NCBI RefSeq assembly: GCF_018332695.1
Contig: NZ_BOQN01000001.1
Span: 1-64,000 of the forward strand
Source: Paractinoplanes toevensis
Lineage (GTDB): Bacteria; Actinomycetota; Actinomycetes; Mycobacteriales; Micromonosporaceae
Length of the DNA stretch: 64,000 nt
Direction of reading: 5' to 3'
Numbering within the stretch: position 1 is the stretch's first letter; each line of letters starts with the position of its first letter. Positions 29,654 to 37,343 of this stretch are shown here, one piece after another. The position numbers were made by a program, and so were the translations under genes. Under the pieces are notes generated by a model. It was not told the origin of the DNA. It ran no database searches and saw only the letters and a program-made list of their open reading frames with translations.

Positions 29654-30019
29654 TGACTCCTCGTTCTCCGCAGCGGTTACACGTCCCGATGGGCGGTGGG
29701 ACGCAGGCACCCGTGGGGGATGCCCCGTGCTTCACTCCTGCCGGGCAGCGACCGATCCCCCGGTCTCTGCCCTCCCCCATCTACGTGTCCGGCGCCGGTT
29801 CGGATGAACGGCCGACCCCGAATTTGTCGGCTAGTTTCCAGAGCTCCCGGCCGGAGGGCTGCTGAGCTGCACAGATACCGACCGGTAACCATCGGCTAAG
29901 CGAAAAATAAGGTGCGCCGGAGAGTGACGCCGCGCACCGGGTGAACCTTTCGCCGCCGAGCCACGAACCACTTCGTGTGCGGACGGTTCCACCAGCCGTG
30001 CTCTAAGGAGATGATCATC
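29654..30019. promoter_or_regulatory. 366-base divergent intergenic region with possible structured leader
   Basis: No gene is apparent. It must hold the promoters of the redox operon (minus) and the anchored secreted protein (plus). On the plus strand, GGATGAACGG followed by CCCCGAATTTGTCGGCTAG (29815-29834) recalls the 3' half of actinobacterial ydaO-type cyclic-di-AMP riboswitches, but the intervening helix is too short and the 5' half was not found. A small hairpin CACGAA/TTCGTG lies at about 29962-29977. AAGGAG at 30005-30010 serves the downstream gene. Confidence 0.25.
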
Positions 30020-30835
30020 ATGCGACACCTGGCGGCACGGGCACTCACCGCGCTGACTCTGGTAGCCGCGTCATTGGCCTGGGCGGCGCCGGCGTCGGCG
30101 GACGTGCAGGGTTTCGCGGTGGACATCGGCCAGAACCCGGCCACGTTCACCATCGGCAAGCAGGCACGAACACTCACCGCGGTCGCGACGACCGAGCGTG
30201 AGGGGCGACGCTGCGTCAAGGTCCGCTGGGCATTGACGGTGCGCACCGAGGGCGTGAGCCTCGACCAGATCCGGATCAACCGGGTGGAGAACGACCAGAC
30301 GTTCCGCACCCGGACCCAGGTGGACGACGACGCGGCCAGCATCGTCGACGCCCAGCTCGACCCCGGCCAGCTGTGCCGGGACCAGACGGTGACCGGGCGC
30401 TGGGACATCGCGTTCACCGGCCCCGACGACGGCGAGGTGACCCTGGAGGCAAGGGCCCTGGACGTCGCCGGCCGTCAGCTGTCGTCGGCGTCGACCACCA
30501 GCCGGGTAGTCACGGCGGTGGCCGCGAAGCCGAGCGTCACCCCCTCCCCCTCCCCCTCACCGAGCGTGAGCGCGACGGAGGAGGAGACGGAACAGGTGGC
30601 CGACGACGCCACCACGCCGACCGGCCGGGCAACGTCGGCGGCGGCCCTGAACCCCGCGGCCGGCACCCCGAGCGTCCTGGGCCCGGGTCTGATCATCGGC
30701 GCGGTCCTGGTCTTCCTGGGCGTCGCCCTGCTGCTGCGCATCCGCACCCGCAACCGCAAGGCCGACCCGGCCTGGCAGGCTCAGACGCAGGCCCTGCCCA
30801 CCGGCTTCTACTCGATGCCACGGCGCCGAAGATAA
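30020..30835 (+). CDS. Secreted, C-terminally membrane-anchored protein
   Basis: A 271-residue protein with a Sec signal peptide (ALTALTLVAASLAWAAPASA), an extracellular domain of about 135 residues with two Cys (GRRCVKVRW and GQLCRDQTV), a Pro/Ser/Thr stalk (TPSPSPSPSVSATEEE), one membrane helix (LGPGLIIGAVLVFLGVALLL) and a basic cytoplasmic tail ending RRRR. This is a wall-facing anchored protein; the domain is not recognised. ATG at 30020 lies 9 bases after AAGGAG, whereas an ATG at 30011 would touch the ribosome site. Confidence 0.85.
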   Translation: MRHLAARALTALTLVAASLAWAAPASADVQGFAVDIGQNPATFTIGKQARTLTAVATTEREGRRCVKVRWALTVRTEGVSLDQIRINRVENDQTFRTRTQVDDDAASIVDAQLDPGQLCRDQTVTGRWDIAFTGPDDGEVTLEARALDVAGRQLSSASTTSRVVTAVAAKPSVTPSPSPSPSVSATEEETEQVADDATTPTGRATSAAALNPAAGTPSVLGPGLIIGAVLVFLGVALLLRIRTRNRKADPAWQAQTQALPTGFYSMPRRRR

Positions 30836-30884
30836 AAATCCGGCTTCGCCGACGGAGAGTACGGCGAGCCCCTCCCCCAACCGC

Positions 30885-30923
30885 AACAGCCGCAGCCCCC
30901 ACCTCTGGAGGACTGCGGCTGTT
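30885..30923. terminator. Hairpin downstream of the anchored protein gene
   Basis: An 11-bp perfect stem, AACAGCCGCAG (30885-30895) with CTGCGGCTGTT (30913-30923), encloses a 17-base loop. There is no T tract, so termination is plausible but unproven. Confidence 0.5.
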
Positions 30924-30989
30924 CGCGTCCCGAGACTATTTCGGTTAACAATATTTACTGATCCAGTGGTTGCCCGCTACCTTCGGCCC

Positions 30990-31517
30990 ATGCGTCGCGT
31001 ATCGATCGTCCTCGTTGCGACCCTGATCGCGGCCGGTTGCGGCTCGCCCTCGCCCGCGGCTCCCACGCCGCCGAGGATCGCCGCTCCGGCCACCGCCGAC
31101 ACCCTCGGCCCCGGCGCCCGGCACAACGCCGCCGACGTGGAGTTCGTCAGTGCCCTGATCCCCCACCACCGGGAGGGCATCGCGCTGGCCGGCGCCGCGG
31201 CGAAGACTCCCGAGGTCCGCACGCTGGCCGAGGCGATCATCGTGACCCAGCAGGACGAGGTGGTGCGGATGACCGACTGGCTGCGGACCTGGGGCGCGAC
31301 CCCGCCCGCCGCTACCCCGCCCGCCGCCGCCTCGCCCAGCCCGGCCGGCGGCGACCCGGTCCGCACCCTGATCGCCCACCAGGAGGAGGCGGTGACGTTG
31401 GCCCAGCGGGAACAGGCGAACGGCACCAACCCGGCCGCCCTGGCGTTCGCCCGGCAGATCGTCGAATCGCGCACCGCCCAGATCGATCAACTTCGGCAAC
31501 TCCACGCAGTTGCGTAG
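30990..31517 (+). CDS. DUF305 lipoprotein
   Basis: A 175-residue exported protein. IVLVATLIAAGCGSP is a lipoprotein signal with lipobox Cys. The mature part has HNAADVEFVSALIPHHREGI followed by ALAGAAAKTPEVRTLAEAII, the diagnostic motif of DUF305, a four-helix ferritin-like fold. A Pro/Ala-rich insert splits the two helical halves. The biochemical role of DUF305 is unknown, though conserved His and Asp suggest metal binding. An AT-rich stretch (30945-30962) upstream probably contains the promoter. Confidence 0.9.
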   Translation: MRRVSIVLVATLIAAGCGSPSPAAPTPPRIAAPATADTLGPGARHNAADVEFVSALIPHHREGIALAGAAAKTPEVRTLAEAIIVTQQDEVVRMTDWLRTWGATPPAATPPAAASPSPAGGDPVRTLIAHQEEAVTLAQREQANGTNPAALAFARQIVESRTAQIDQLRQLHAVA

Positions 31518-31553
31518 TTGCGGTCCGCCTCCGTAAGGAATAGAACATCATGC

Positions 31554-31964
31554 ATGCGTTCGGGTGAGATCGCGCGGGCATGGTTTGAGATGTGCCGAAT
31601 GGGCGATGTGGTGGTTTTCCAGGATCTGGCAACCGACGACTTCGTGTGTCACGGTCCCGGCGGGACCGGCGATCGGGAAACGTTCCTGGACTGGCTCCGG
31701 TGGTACCCGAAGGCATTCTCCGAGCAGCGCCCCTCGCTGGAGGACGTGATCGACGGCGGGGATCGCGTGGTGGTGCGCTACACGGTGCGTTCCACCTACC
31801 GCGGCGGCTACCTCGATCTGCCCGGCCGGGACCAGGACGTCGAGGAGACCGGCATCATCATCTTCCGGCTCGACGGCGGCCGGATCGCCGAGACCTGGTT
31901 CGAGGGCAACGACCTCGAGGTGGCCCAGCAACTCGGCGGCCGGGTGCACGCGCCCGAGGATTGA
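31554..31964 (+). CDS. SnoaL-like (NTF2-fold) protein
   Basis: A 136-residue NTF2-fold protein: the N-terminal helix MRSGEIARAWFEMCRMGDVV, a DDFVCHGPGGTGDRE loop and the C-terminal IIIFRLDGGRIAETWFEGN, which is typical of SnoaL/ester-cyclase relatives. His and Asp in the pocket positions are present, but no substrate can be named. ATG at 31554 is chosen; AAGGAA lies 14 bases upstream, rather far. A TTG at 31518 would add 12 residues. Confidence 0.75.
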   Translation: MRSGEIARAWFEMCRMGDVVVFQDLATDDFVCHGPGGTGDRETFLDWLRWYPKAFSEQRPSLEDVIDGGDRVVVRYTVRSTYRGGYLDLPGRDQDVEETGIIIFRLDGGRIAETWFEGNDLEVAQQLGGRVHAPED

Positions 31965-31968
31965 CCCA

Positions 31969-31982
31969 GGAAAGCGCTTGCC
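31969..31982. promoter_or_regulatory. LacI-type operator upstream of the SGNH esterase
   Basis: GGAAAGCGCTTGCC contains the AAGCGCTT core of LacI/GalR-family operators, and it lies 23 bases before the esterase start. No LacI regulator gene is adjacent, so a regulator encoded elsewhere would act here. Confidence 0.55.
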
Positions 31983-32004
31983 TACATCGATCACCATTGA
32001 TTAG

Positions 32005-32844
32005 ATGAGCTGCATGTCGCTGGATCGGAGAATGGTGCTGCGGGCCGCGCTCGGTGGAGCGGTGGCCTCGGCGTACGGAATGAGCCCGGCAAACGCCGGC
32101 GGCCGCGGACGCCGCCGCACCATTTTCGTGGCCGGCGATTCGACCGCCGCCACCTACGCCACCGCCGACGTGCCACGCGCCGGCTGGGGTCAGGCACTGC
32201 CCGCGTTCCTGCGGCCGGAGATCGCCGTACAGAACGGCGCGCTCTCCGGGGCCAGCTCGAAGAGCTTCGCCGACCTGGGCCGGCTCGATCTCATCCTCGC
32301 CGCGATCAGGCCGGGCGATGTGCTGCTGGTGTCGTTCGGCCACAACGACGAGAAGACCGAGGACCCGGCGCGCTACACCGAGCCGTGGACGACCTTCCAG
32401 GACTACCTGCGGCTCTACCTGGACGGCGCGCGGGCGAAGCGGGCCCAGCCGATCCTGGTCACGCCGGTCGAGCGGCGCCGCTTCCGGGCCGACGGGACGC
32501 CCTACCTCTCGCACGGCGAATACCCCGACGCGATGCGCGCCCTGGCCGAGTCGACCGGCACCCCGCTGATCGATTTGACCGCGCTGTCCTTCGCGCTGTG
32601 GAGCACGCTGGGCCCGGAGGCCACCAAGGACTACTTCCTCTGGCTGGACCCGGGCGAGCACCCCAACTACCCCGACGGCGTATCCGACAACACCCACTTC
32701 CAGGCCCACGGCGCGATCGAGGTGGCCCGCCTGGTGGCCGGCGCCGGCTGCGACATCCCCGGCCGCGACCAGCGGGCCCTGCACCACCCGTCAATCCCCG
32801 ACAGCGTCCTGACCTGGCCGGCCACCCGCCCCGCGGAGAGCTGA
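32005..32844 (+). CDS. Exported SGNH/GDSL hydrolase (rhamnogalacturonan acetylesterase-like)
   Basis: A 279-residue esterase. The N-terminus SLDRRMVLRAALGGAVASAY is a Tat-type signal. The SGNH blocks are Ser46 in VAGDSTAA, the Gly-containing NGALSGASSKSF, FGHNDEKTED with the block III Asn, and Asp228/His231 in DNTHF. These fit the family that removes acetyl groups from pectic rhamnogalacturonan or xylan. The likely role is plant polymer degradation outside the cell, consistent with the LacI-type operator upstream. Its last 54 bases overlap the hydrolase on the opposite strand. Confidence 0.92.
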   Translation: MSCMSLDRRMVLRAALGGAVASAYGMSPANAGGRGRRRTIFVAGDSTAATYATADVPRAGWGQALPAFLRPEIAVQNGALSGASSKSFADLGRLDLILAAIRPGDVLLVSFGHNDEKTEDPARYTEPWTTFQDYLRLYLDGARAKRAQPILVTPVERRRFRADGTPYLSHGEYPDAMRALAESTGTPLIDLTALSFALWSTLGPEATKDYFLWLDPGEHPNYPDGVSDNTHFQAHGAIEVARLVAGAGCDIPGRDQRALHHPSIPDSVLTWPATRPAES

Positions 32845-33663
32845 CAGCCACGACGTCAGGAGGGGCAGGACCACGGCGGCCTGCATGGCGGCCATGTGGT
32901 CGGCGCCCGGGACGACCTCGACCTGCCAGCCCCGGGCGATCAGGAGCTCGCGGCCGCTGATCAGCGGGCCGACCATGTCGACCACGGCATCACCCCACTT
33001 CGGGCCGTAGACGATCGTGTCCTTCTCGCCGGCGAAGGCCAGCTTCGGCACGGATGGCAGGCGCAGCGTGCGGTCGTCGAAGTCCCGCAGCGACTCGTAG
33101 AGCGACAGGTACTGCCTGGTCTGGTCGGGGGTCAGCGTCATCTCCGCGCTGTCCCAATCGCCCGGCGTCGGGTTCGTCGGGTTGGCCGGTGGATTCAGGG
33201 CCATCTCGTAGGTCGCGCGGGTCACGTCGAGCATCGCGTCGTAGGGGCCACCTATCGGCGGGAAGCCGCCCATGGCCAGGCCGGTCAGGCGGTCGGTCCG
33301 CGCCGCCAGCTGGAGGCCGGCCAAGGCCAGCCAGGAATATCCGTAATAGGCGAAACGGCCACCGGCCAGGCCCGCGTCGGCGATGGCCAGCAGGTCGGCG
33401 GCCAGGGTCGCGGCGCTCAGCGTGCGGGGTTTGGGGTGGGCCGCCAGGTGGCCCTCGTAATCCGCGGTGATTACCCGGAAGCCGGCCTCGGCCAGGCCGG
33501 ACGCCAGATGGTGGCCCAGGTTGGGGTCGGCGCCCCAGGCTCTGATCTGCTCGGCCTCGGGGCCCTCGATCACGCGGGTGCTGACCGGCAGCAGCAGCGC
33601 GGGGCCGGCACCGAGCACGGTTACCTCGATCGGCGCGTCGTCGTGCAGTCGTGCGGTAGGCAT
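32791..33663 (-). CDS. Alpha/beta hydrolase
   Basis: A 290-residue alpha/beta hydrolase-fold protein. FAYYGYSWLALAGLQLAAR carries the nucleophile elbow (G-Y-S-W), RVITADYEGH is the early strand and loop, and GWQVEVVPGADHMAAMQ holds the catalytic His. The substrate is unknown. ATG at 33663 is preferred over 33672. It is divergent from a TetR gene only 26 bases away, so the two almost certainly share one operator. Confidence 0.88.
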   Translation of the reverse strand: MPTARLHDDAPIEVTVLGAGPALLLPVSTRVIEGPEAEQIRAWGADPNLGHHLASGLAEAGFRVITADYEGHLAAHPKPRTLSAATLAADLLAIADAGLAGGRFAYYGYSWLALAGLQLAARTDRLTGLAMGGFPPIGGPYDAMLDVTRATYEMALNPPANPTNPTPGDWDSAEMTLTPDQTRQYLSLYESLRDFDDRTLRLPSVPKLAFAGEKDTIVYGPKWGDAVVDMVGPLISGRELLIARGWQVEVVPGADHMAAMQAAVVLPLLTSWLSALRGAGGRPGQDAVGD

Positions 33664-33670
33664 GCAAAAC

Positions 33671-33689
33671 ACTATACGATGTAAGGACT
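33671..33689. promoter_or_regulatory. Short divergent promoter/operator between hydrolase and TetR
   Basis: The 26 bases between the two start codons are AT-rich and contain ACTATACGATGTAAGGACT. The half-site ACTATAC has a partial inverted partner (GTAAGGA), as in TetR operators, and TACGAT could be a -10 element for the TetR gene. Both transcripts must have very short leaders. Confidence 0.4.
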
Positions 33690-34406
33690 ATGGAGAGCAC
33701 CCTCAATCACGTACGCCGTCTGTGGCGACACCGTGGCACCACCCTGCCGGCGCCGCGCCGGGGTCCTCGACAGCAGTTGAATCTCGACGAGATCCTCGAT
33801 GTCGCCGTCGGCATCGCCGACGGCGACGGGCTGACCGCGGTCTCCACCCGGGCGGTGGCGGCCCGGTTCGGCAAGACGGCGATGGCGCTCTATCCCTATG
33901 TCGGCACGAAGGAGCAGCTCCTGGCCCTGATGCAGGACCACGCGAGCGCCCTCCCGGCGTGGGACGATCCGGCGACCGGCCTGGCCGACGACCTTCTCGG
34001 CTGGGCGCTCGCCCTCTTCGACCTGCACCTGGCCCACCCCTGGCTGAGCGAGCGGTCCTGGGCGCAGGCCGGCCAGGGCCCGAACGAGCAGGACTGGATG
34101 GAACGCCTCCTCGGCATCCTCGACCGCTGGGCGGTTCCGGCCGGGAACAGAACCCCGGCCACCACCATGCTGTACGCGACGGTCCGCTCCTGCGCGGAAA
34201 CCGCCGCCGCCTATGCCCGGATGGACCGGGACGGTGCCGCCGCCTGGCAGGAACGCGCCGCGGCGACCCGCACGCTGATCCCGGATCTGGCCGAGCGTTA
34301 CCCGCGGTCGGCGAGCCTCGCCCCGGTCACGCCACAGTGGCGGGACGCGCCCCGGGCCGGCGTGATCGCCGCCGTCCGGCTGCTGGCCGCCTCGATCGGC
34401 GCCTAA
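33690..34406 (+). CDS. TetR-family regulator
   Basis: A 238-residue regulator with an N-terminal extension of about 30 basic residues, then the helix-turn-helix (LNLDEILDVAVGIADGDG; STRAVAARFGKTAMALYPYV; GTKEQLLALM). The C-terminal part resembles the ligand-binding TetR_C class found with tetracycline-repressor-like proteins. It is divergent from the alpha/beta hydrolase gene, its likely target, and should bind the short spacer between them. Confidence 0.92.
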   Translation: MESTLNHVRRLWRHRGTTLPAPRRGPRQQLNLDEILDVAVGIADGDGLTAVSTRAVAARFGKTAMALYPYVGTKEQLLALMQDHASALPAWDDPATGLADDLLGWALALFDLHLAHPWLSERSWAQAGQGPNEQDWMERLLGILDRWAVPAGNRTPATTMLYATVRSCAETAAAYARMDRDGAAAWQERAAATRTLIPDLAERYPRSASLAPVTPQWRDAPRAGVIAAVRLLAASIGA

Positions 34407-34638
34407 TGAAAACACTTGTGAATAGCATTTGAAAAAGCTGTCGATCGGTTAAGAGAATTGGTCGATCCCGAGCGTGAGCGCGATATTTTTCTGAGTCATC
34501 TTCGCAGGTGGTGACCGGTACAGCAGATTCTCAGCCGCTCGTGATGTAAACAATTTCTTATTGATGTCTTGCCCTTTGTCGATACGGTTGTCAACAATCC
34601 TGTGGCAGATCCCAAACATCCACCACAAAGGAGCTCGG
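34407..34638 (+). promoter_or_regulatory. 232-base AT-richer leader of the DUF3500-HupE operon
   Basis: This stretch is clearly less GC-rich than the surrounding DNA and holds no gene. A candidate promoter is TTGATG (34561-34566) with TACGGT (34583-34588), spacing 16. AAAGGAG at 34627-34633 is the ribosome site for the GTG at 34639. Confidence 0.45.
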
Positions 34639-35919
34639 GTGATCGACGAGACCAGCCGGCCAGCCCCGCCGGCCCGGCGACCGTGGCGAGGTTTCGCCAT
34701 CGGTGCCGTAGCAGCGCTCCTCATCGGCGGCGGCTTCGCGACCGCCAACGCGGCCACCGTCACCGGCAAGAGCAAGGATCGGACCGCCGCCGTGCCGGCC
34801 GCTCAGCCACCGCGGGGCACCGGCGTCACGGCCGTGGTCAACGCGGCCACCACCTTCCTCGCCACGCTCAGCGACGACCAGAAGGCCGAGGTGCTGCTCG
34901 ACTTCTCGGAGGAGAACGCGACCGCCTGGTCCAACCTGCCGTGCGGTGGCACCTGCCGGCCCGGCATCCAGCTCGGCTCGCTGACCGACACGCAGCTGGC
35001 CGCGGCCAAGGCCGTGCTGAAGGCGGCCCAGGGCACCGGGAACAGCACCGGCTTCGACCAGGCCATGCAGATCCTGCAGGCCGACGACGTCCTGGCCGCC
35101 AACCAGGGAAGCGGCGGCGGCCCGGCCCCGACCGGCTCGGCCGACCCGTCCGCGACCGCTGAGCCGTCGGCGACCGCTGAGCCGTCCGCGACCGCCGTGC
35201 CCACCGACCTGCCCAGTGGCACTCCCCCGTCCGGCGGCACCGGCGGTCCCGGTGGCGGCGCGTTCGGCTACGGCAGCGGGGTCTACTTCCTGGCGTTCCT
35301 CGGCACGCCGTCGGCCACCGGCACCTGGCAGCTGCACTTCGGCGGCCACCACCTGGCGGTCAACCTCACCTACCGGGCCGGCAAGGTCGCGGGCGCCAGC
35401 CCGTACTTCGTCGGTGTCGAGCCGACCAGCTTCACCACCGACGACGGCACCACGCTCCAGCCACTGTCGATCATGAAGGACGGCATGCTGAAGCTGACCA
35501 CCAGCCTCACCACCGCCCAGCAGGCGAAGGCGAAGCTGGCCGAGTCGTTCAGCGACGTGCTGATCGGCCCGGGCAAGGACGGCCAGTTCCCGGCCACCAA
35601 GGTGGGCATCTCGGTGCGCGAACTGTCGCCCGCGCAGAAGAAGCTGGTCCTGGCGGCCATCCACCCGTGGATCGCGGTGGTCGACGACGCGACCGCCGGT
35701 CAACTGATGAAGACGTACGAGTCGCAGCTCAACCAGACGTTCGTGTCCTACTCGGGCGGCCTGAACCTGGACACGCACGGCGACTACGTCCGCATCGACG
35801 GCCCCGGCGTGTGGATCGAGTTCATCTGCCAGGACGGCGTCGTTTTCCGCGACCAGATCCACTACCACACCGTCTACCGCGACCACACCCGCGACTACGG
35901 CGGCGAGTTCACGTTCTGA
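34639..35919 (+). CDS. DUF3500-domain exported protein
   Basis: A 426-residue protein starting with GTG. One N-terminal hydrophobic segment (GFAIGAVAALLIGGGFATAN) acts as signal or anchor. The DUF3500 domain follows: FLATLSDDQKAEVLLDF, AWSNLPCGG, then after a linker WQLHFGGHHLAVNLTYR and the C-terminal VWIEFICQDGVVFRDQIHYH. A low-complexity linker with three SATAEP-type hexapeptide repeats splits the domain (about 170-200). DUF3500 proteins often neighbour HupE/UreJ-type transporters, as here. Conserved His and Cys suggest metal handling, but the function is not established. Confidence 0.9.
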   Translation: MIDETSRPAPPARRPWRGFAIGAVAALLIGGGFATANAATVTGKSKDRTAAVPAAQPPRGTGVTAVVNAATTFLATLSDDQKAEVLLDFSEENATAWSNLPCGGTCRPGIQLGSLTDTQLAAAKAVLKAAQGTGNSTGFDQAMQILQADDVLAANQGSGGGPAPTGSADPSATAEPSATAEPSATAVPTDLPSGTPPSGGTGGPGGGAFGYGSGVYFLAFLGTPSATGTWQLHFGGHHLAVNLTYRAGKVAGASPYFVGVEPTSFTTDDGTTLQPLSIMKDGMLKLTTSLTTAQQAKAKLAESFSDVLIGPGKDGQFPATKVGISVRELSPAQKKLVLAAIHPWIAVVDDATAGQLMKTYESQLNQTFVSYSGGLNLDTHGDYVRIDGPGVWIEFICQDGVVFRDQIHYHTVYRDHTRDYGGEFTF

Positions 35920-37343
35920 TGCGGATCCCATCGCTCCTGGCGGTGGGCCTGCTGTCGGCGACGCTCCTGATGTTCGGGGCGTCGCCGGCCTCGGCCCACC
36001 CGATGCCGCACTCGGTCGTGCTGCTCGACGTGCACGACACCTCGGTGACCGCCGCGCTGGAACTGCCGGTCACCGACCTGCGGACGGCGGCCGGCAGCAC
36101 CGACCCGGCCGCCGTCCGCAGCTACCTGACCGCCCACCTCCGGCCGGTGACGACCGACGGCCGCCCCTGGACCGTCACCGTCGGCGACGTCGCGCTGCGC
36201 GAGGCGGAGCAGACGTCGACCGGCCCGTATCAGGAGCTGACCGCGTCGGCCACGCTCACCCCGCCGGCCGGCGCCGACGTCCGGCACTTCACCCTTCGGT
36301 ACGACGCCATCGTCCACCAGGTGGTCACCCACGTGGTCCTGGTGGCGGTCCGCCGGGACTGGGCGGCCGGCCGGACCGCCGGCGCCGCGGCGGTGGGCAC
36401 CATCCAGATCGACATCCGGTCGATGACCGTGCCACCGCTCACGGTGGACCTGGGCGAGGGAAGTGCATGGCGAGGCTTCGCCGCCATGGTCAAGCTGGGC
36501 GGCGAGCACATCCTGACCGGTACGGATCACCTGCTCTTCCTGCTGATCCTGCTGCTGCCCGCCCCGCTCCTGGCCGCGCGCGGACGCTGGCGGTCGACGG
36601 TGCGTCCGCGCACGGCGGTCACCCGGATCGGCCGGACCACCCTCGCCTTCACGGCCGGTCATTCGATCGCCCTGGCGGTGAGTGCGCTGACCCGGGTCGA
36701 GTTCCCGGCCTGGCCGGTCGAGGCCTTCATCGCGGCCAGCATCCTGGTCGGCGCGGTGCACGCGATCCGGCCGCTGTTTCCCGGGCGGGAGGCCCTGGTG
36801 GCCGGGGTGTTCGGGCTCGGGCACGGGATGGCGTTCTCGTTCACCCTGGCCGAGATGCGACTGTCCACGGGTCAGCTGGCGCTGAGCCTGCTCGGCTTCA
36901 ACCTGGGCATCGAGCTGGTGCAGCTGCTGCTGGTCGCGCTGGCCCTGCCGGGTCTGCTGGTGGTGGCCCGGCTGCGGATCGGACCGGCCCTGCGCATCAC
37001 CGTCGCGGCGATCACCGCGACGGCGGCAACCGGCTGGCTGGCCGACCGGCTCGGCGCATCGAATCCGGTGGCCCGCGCGGCCGACAGCGCCGGCTCCCAC
37101 CCGACCGCCGTGCTGGCCCTGCTGGCGGCCTCGGCCGTGGCCGCGGGCCTCTGGGCCGCCCGCACACACCGAAGGGAGAACGGGGTGAGCGCCGCGGGTC
37201 AGCGGAGGAAGACAGTCAGGTCCGGGTGGGTCGCGTGGAGGTGGCCGGCCAGCAGGTCGCGGTCGGACGGGTTCAGGGTGTCCCGGACGGCGGTCAGCAC
37301 GGCCTCCAGGTCGCCGGACTCGGCCAGCAGGTCCAGGACGTAG
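35919..37343 (+). CDS. HupE/UreJ-type membrane protein with aberrant C-terminus
   Basis: A 474-residue protein. The signal peptide ends SPASAHPMPH, the usual exposed His after cleavage. An extracellular domain of about 160 residues is followed by six to seven helices with the HupE/UreJ_2 motifs GEHILTGTDHLLFLL, AFTAGHSIALAVSAL, AGVFGLGHGMAFSFTLAE and FNLGIELVQLLL. It is likely a metal (Ni, Co or Cu) transporter or its subunit. ATG at 35919 overlaps the DUF3500 stop. The last 48 residues, from about 37199, are Ser/Arg-rich out-of-phase sequence lying antisense to the NACHT gene, suggesting loss of the original stop. Confidence 0.88.
   Translation: MRIPSLLAVGLLSATLLMFGASPASAHPMPHSVVLLDVHDTSVTAALELPVTDLRTAAGSTDPAAVRSYLTAHLRPVTTDGRPWTVTVGDVALREAEQTSTGPYQELTASATLTPPAGADVRHFTLRYDAIVHQVVTHVVLVAVRRDWAAGRTAGAAAVGTIQIDIRSMTVPPLTVDLGEGSAWRGFAAMVKLGGEHILTGTDHLLFLLILLLPAPLLAARGRWRSTVRPRTAVTRIGRTTLAFTAGHSIALAVSALTRVEFPAWPVEAFIAASILVGAVHAIRPLFPGREALVAGVFGLGHGMAFSFTLAEMRLSTGQLALSLLGFNLGIELVQLLLVALALPGLLVVARLRIGPALRITVAAITATAATGWLADRLGASNPVARAADSAGSHPTAVLALLAASAVAAGLWAARTHRRENGVSAAGQRRKTVRSGWVAWRWPASRSRSDGFRVSRTAVSTASRSPDSASRSRT

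Noticed and set aside
35150..35205. Tandem 18-bp repeats in the DUF3500 gene
   Set aside because: They encode a Ser-Ala-Thr-Ala-Glu-Pro linker, a common low-complexity spacer, so they are described with the gene rather than as a separate element.
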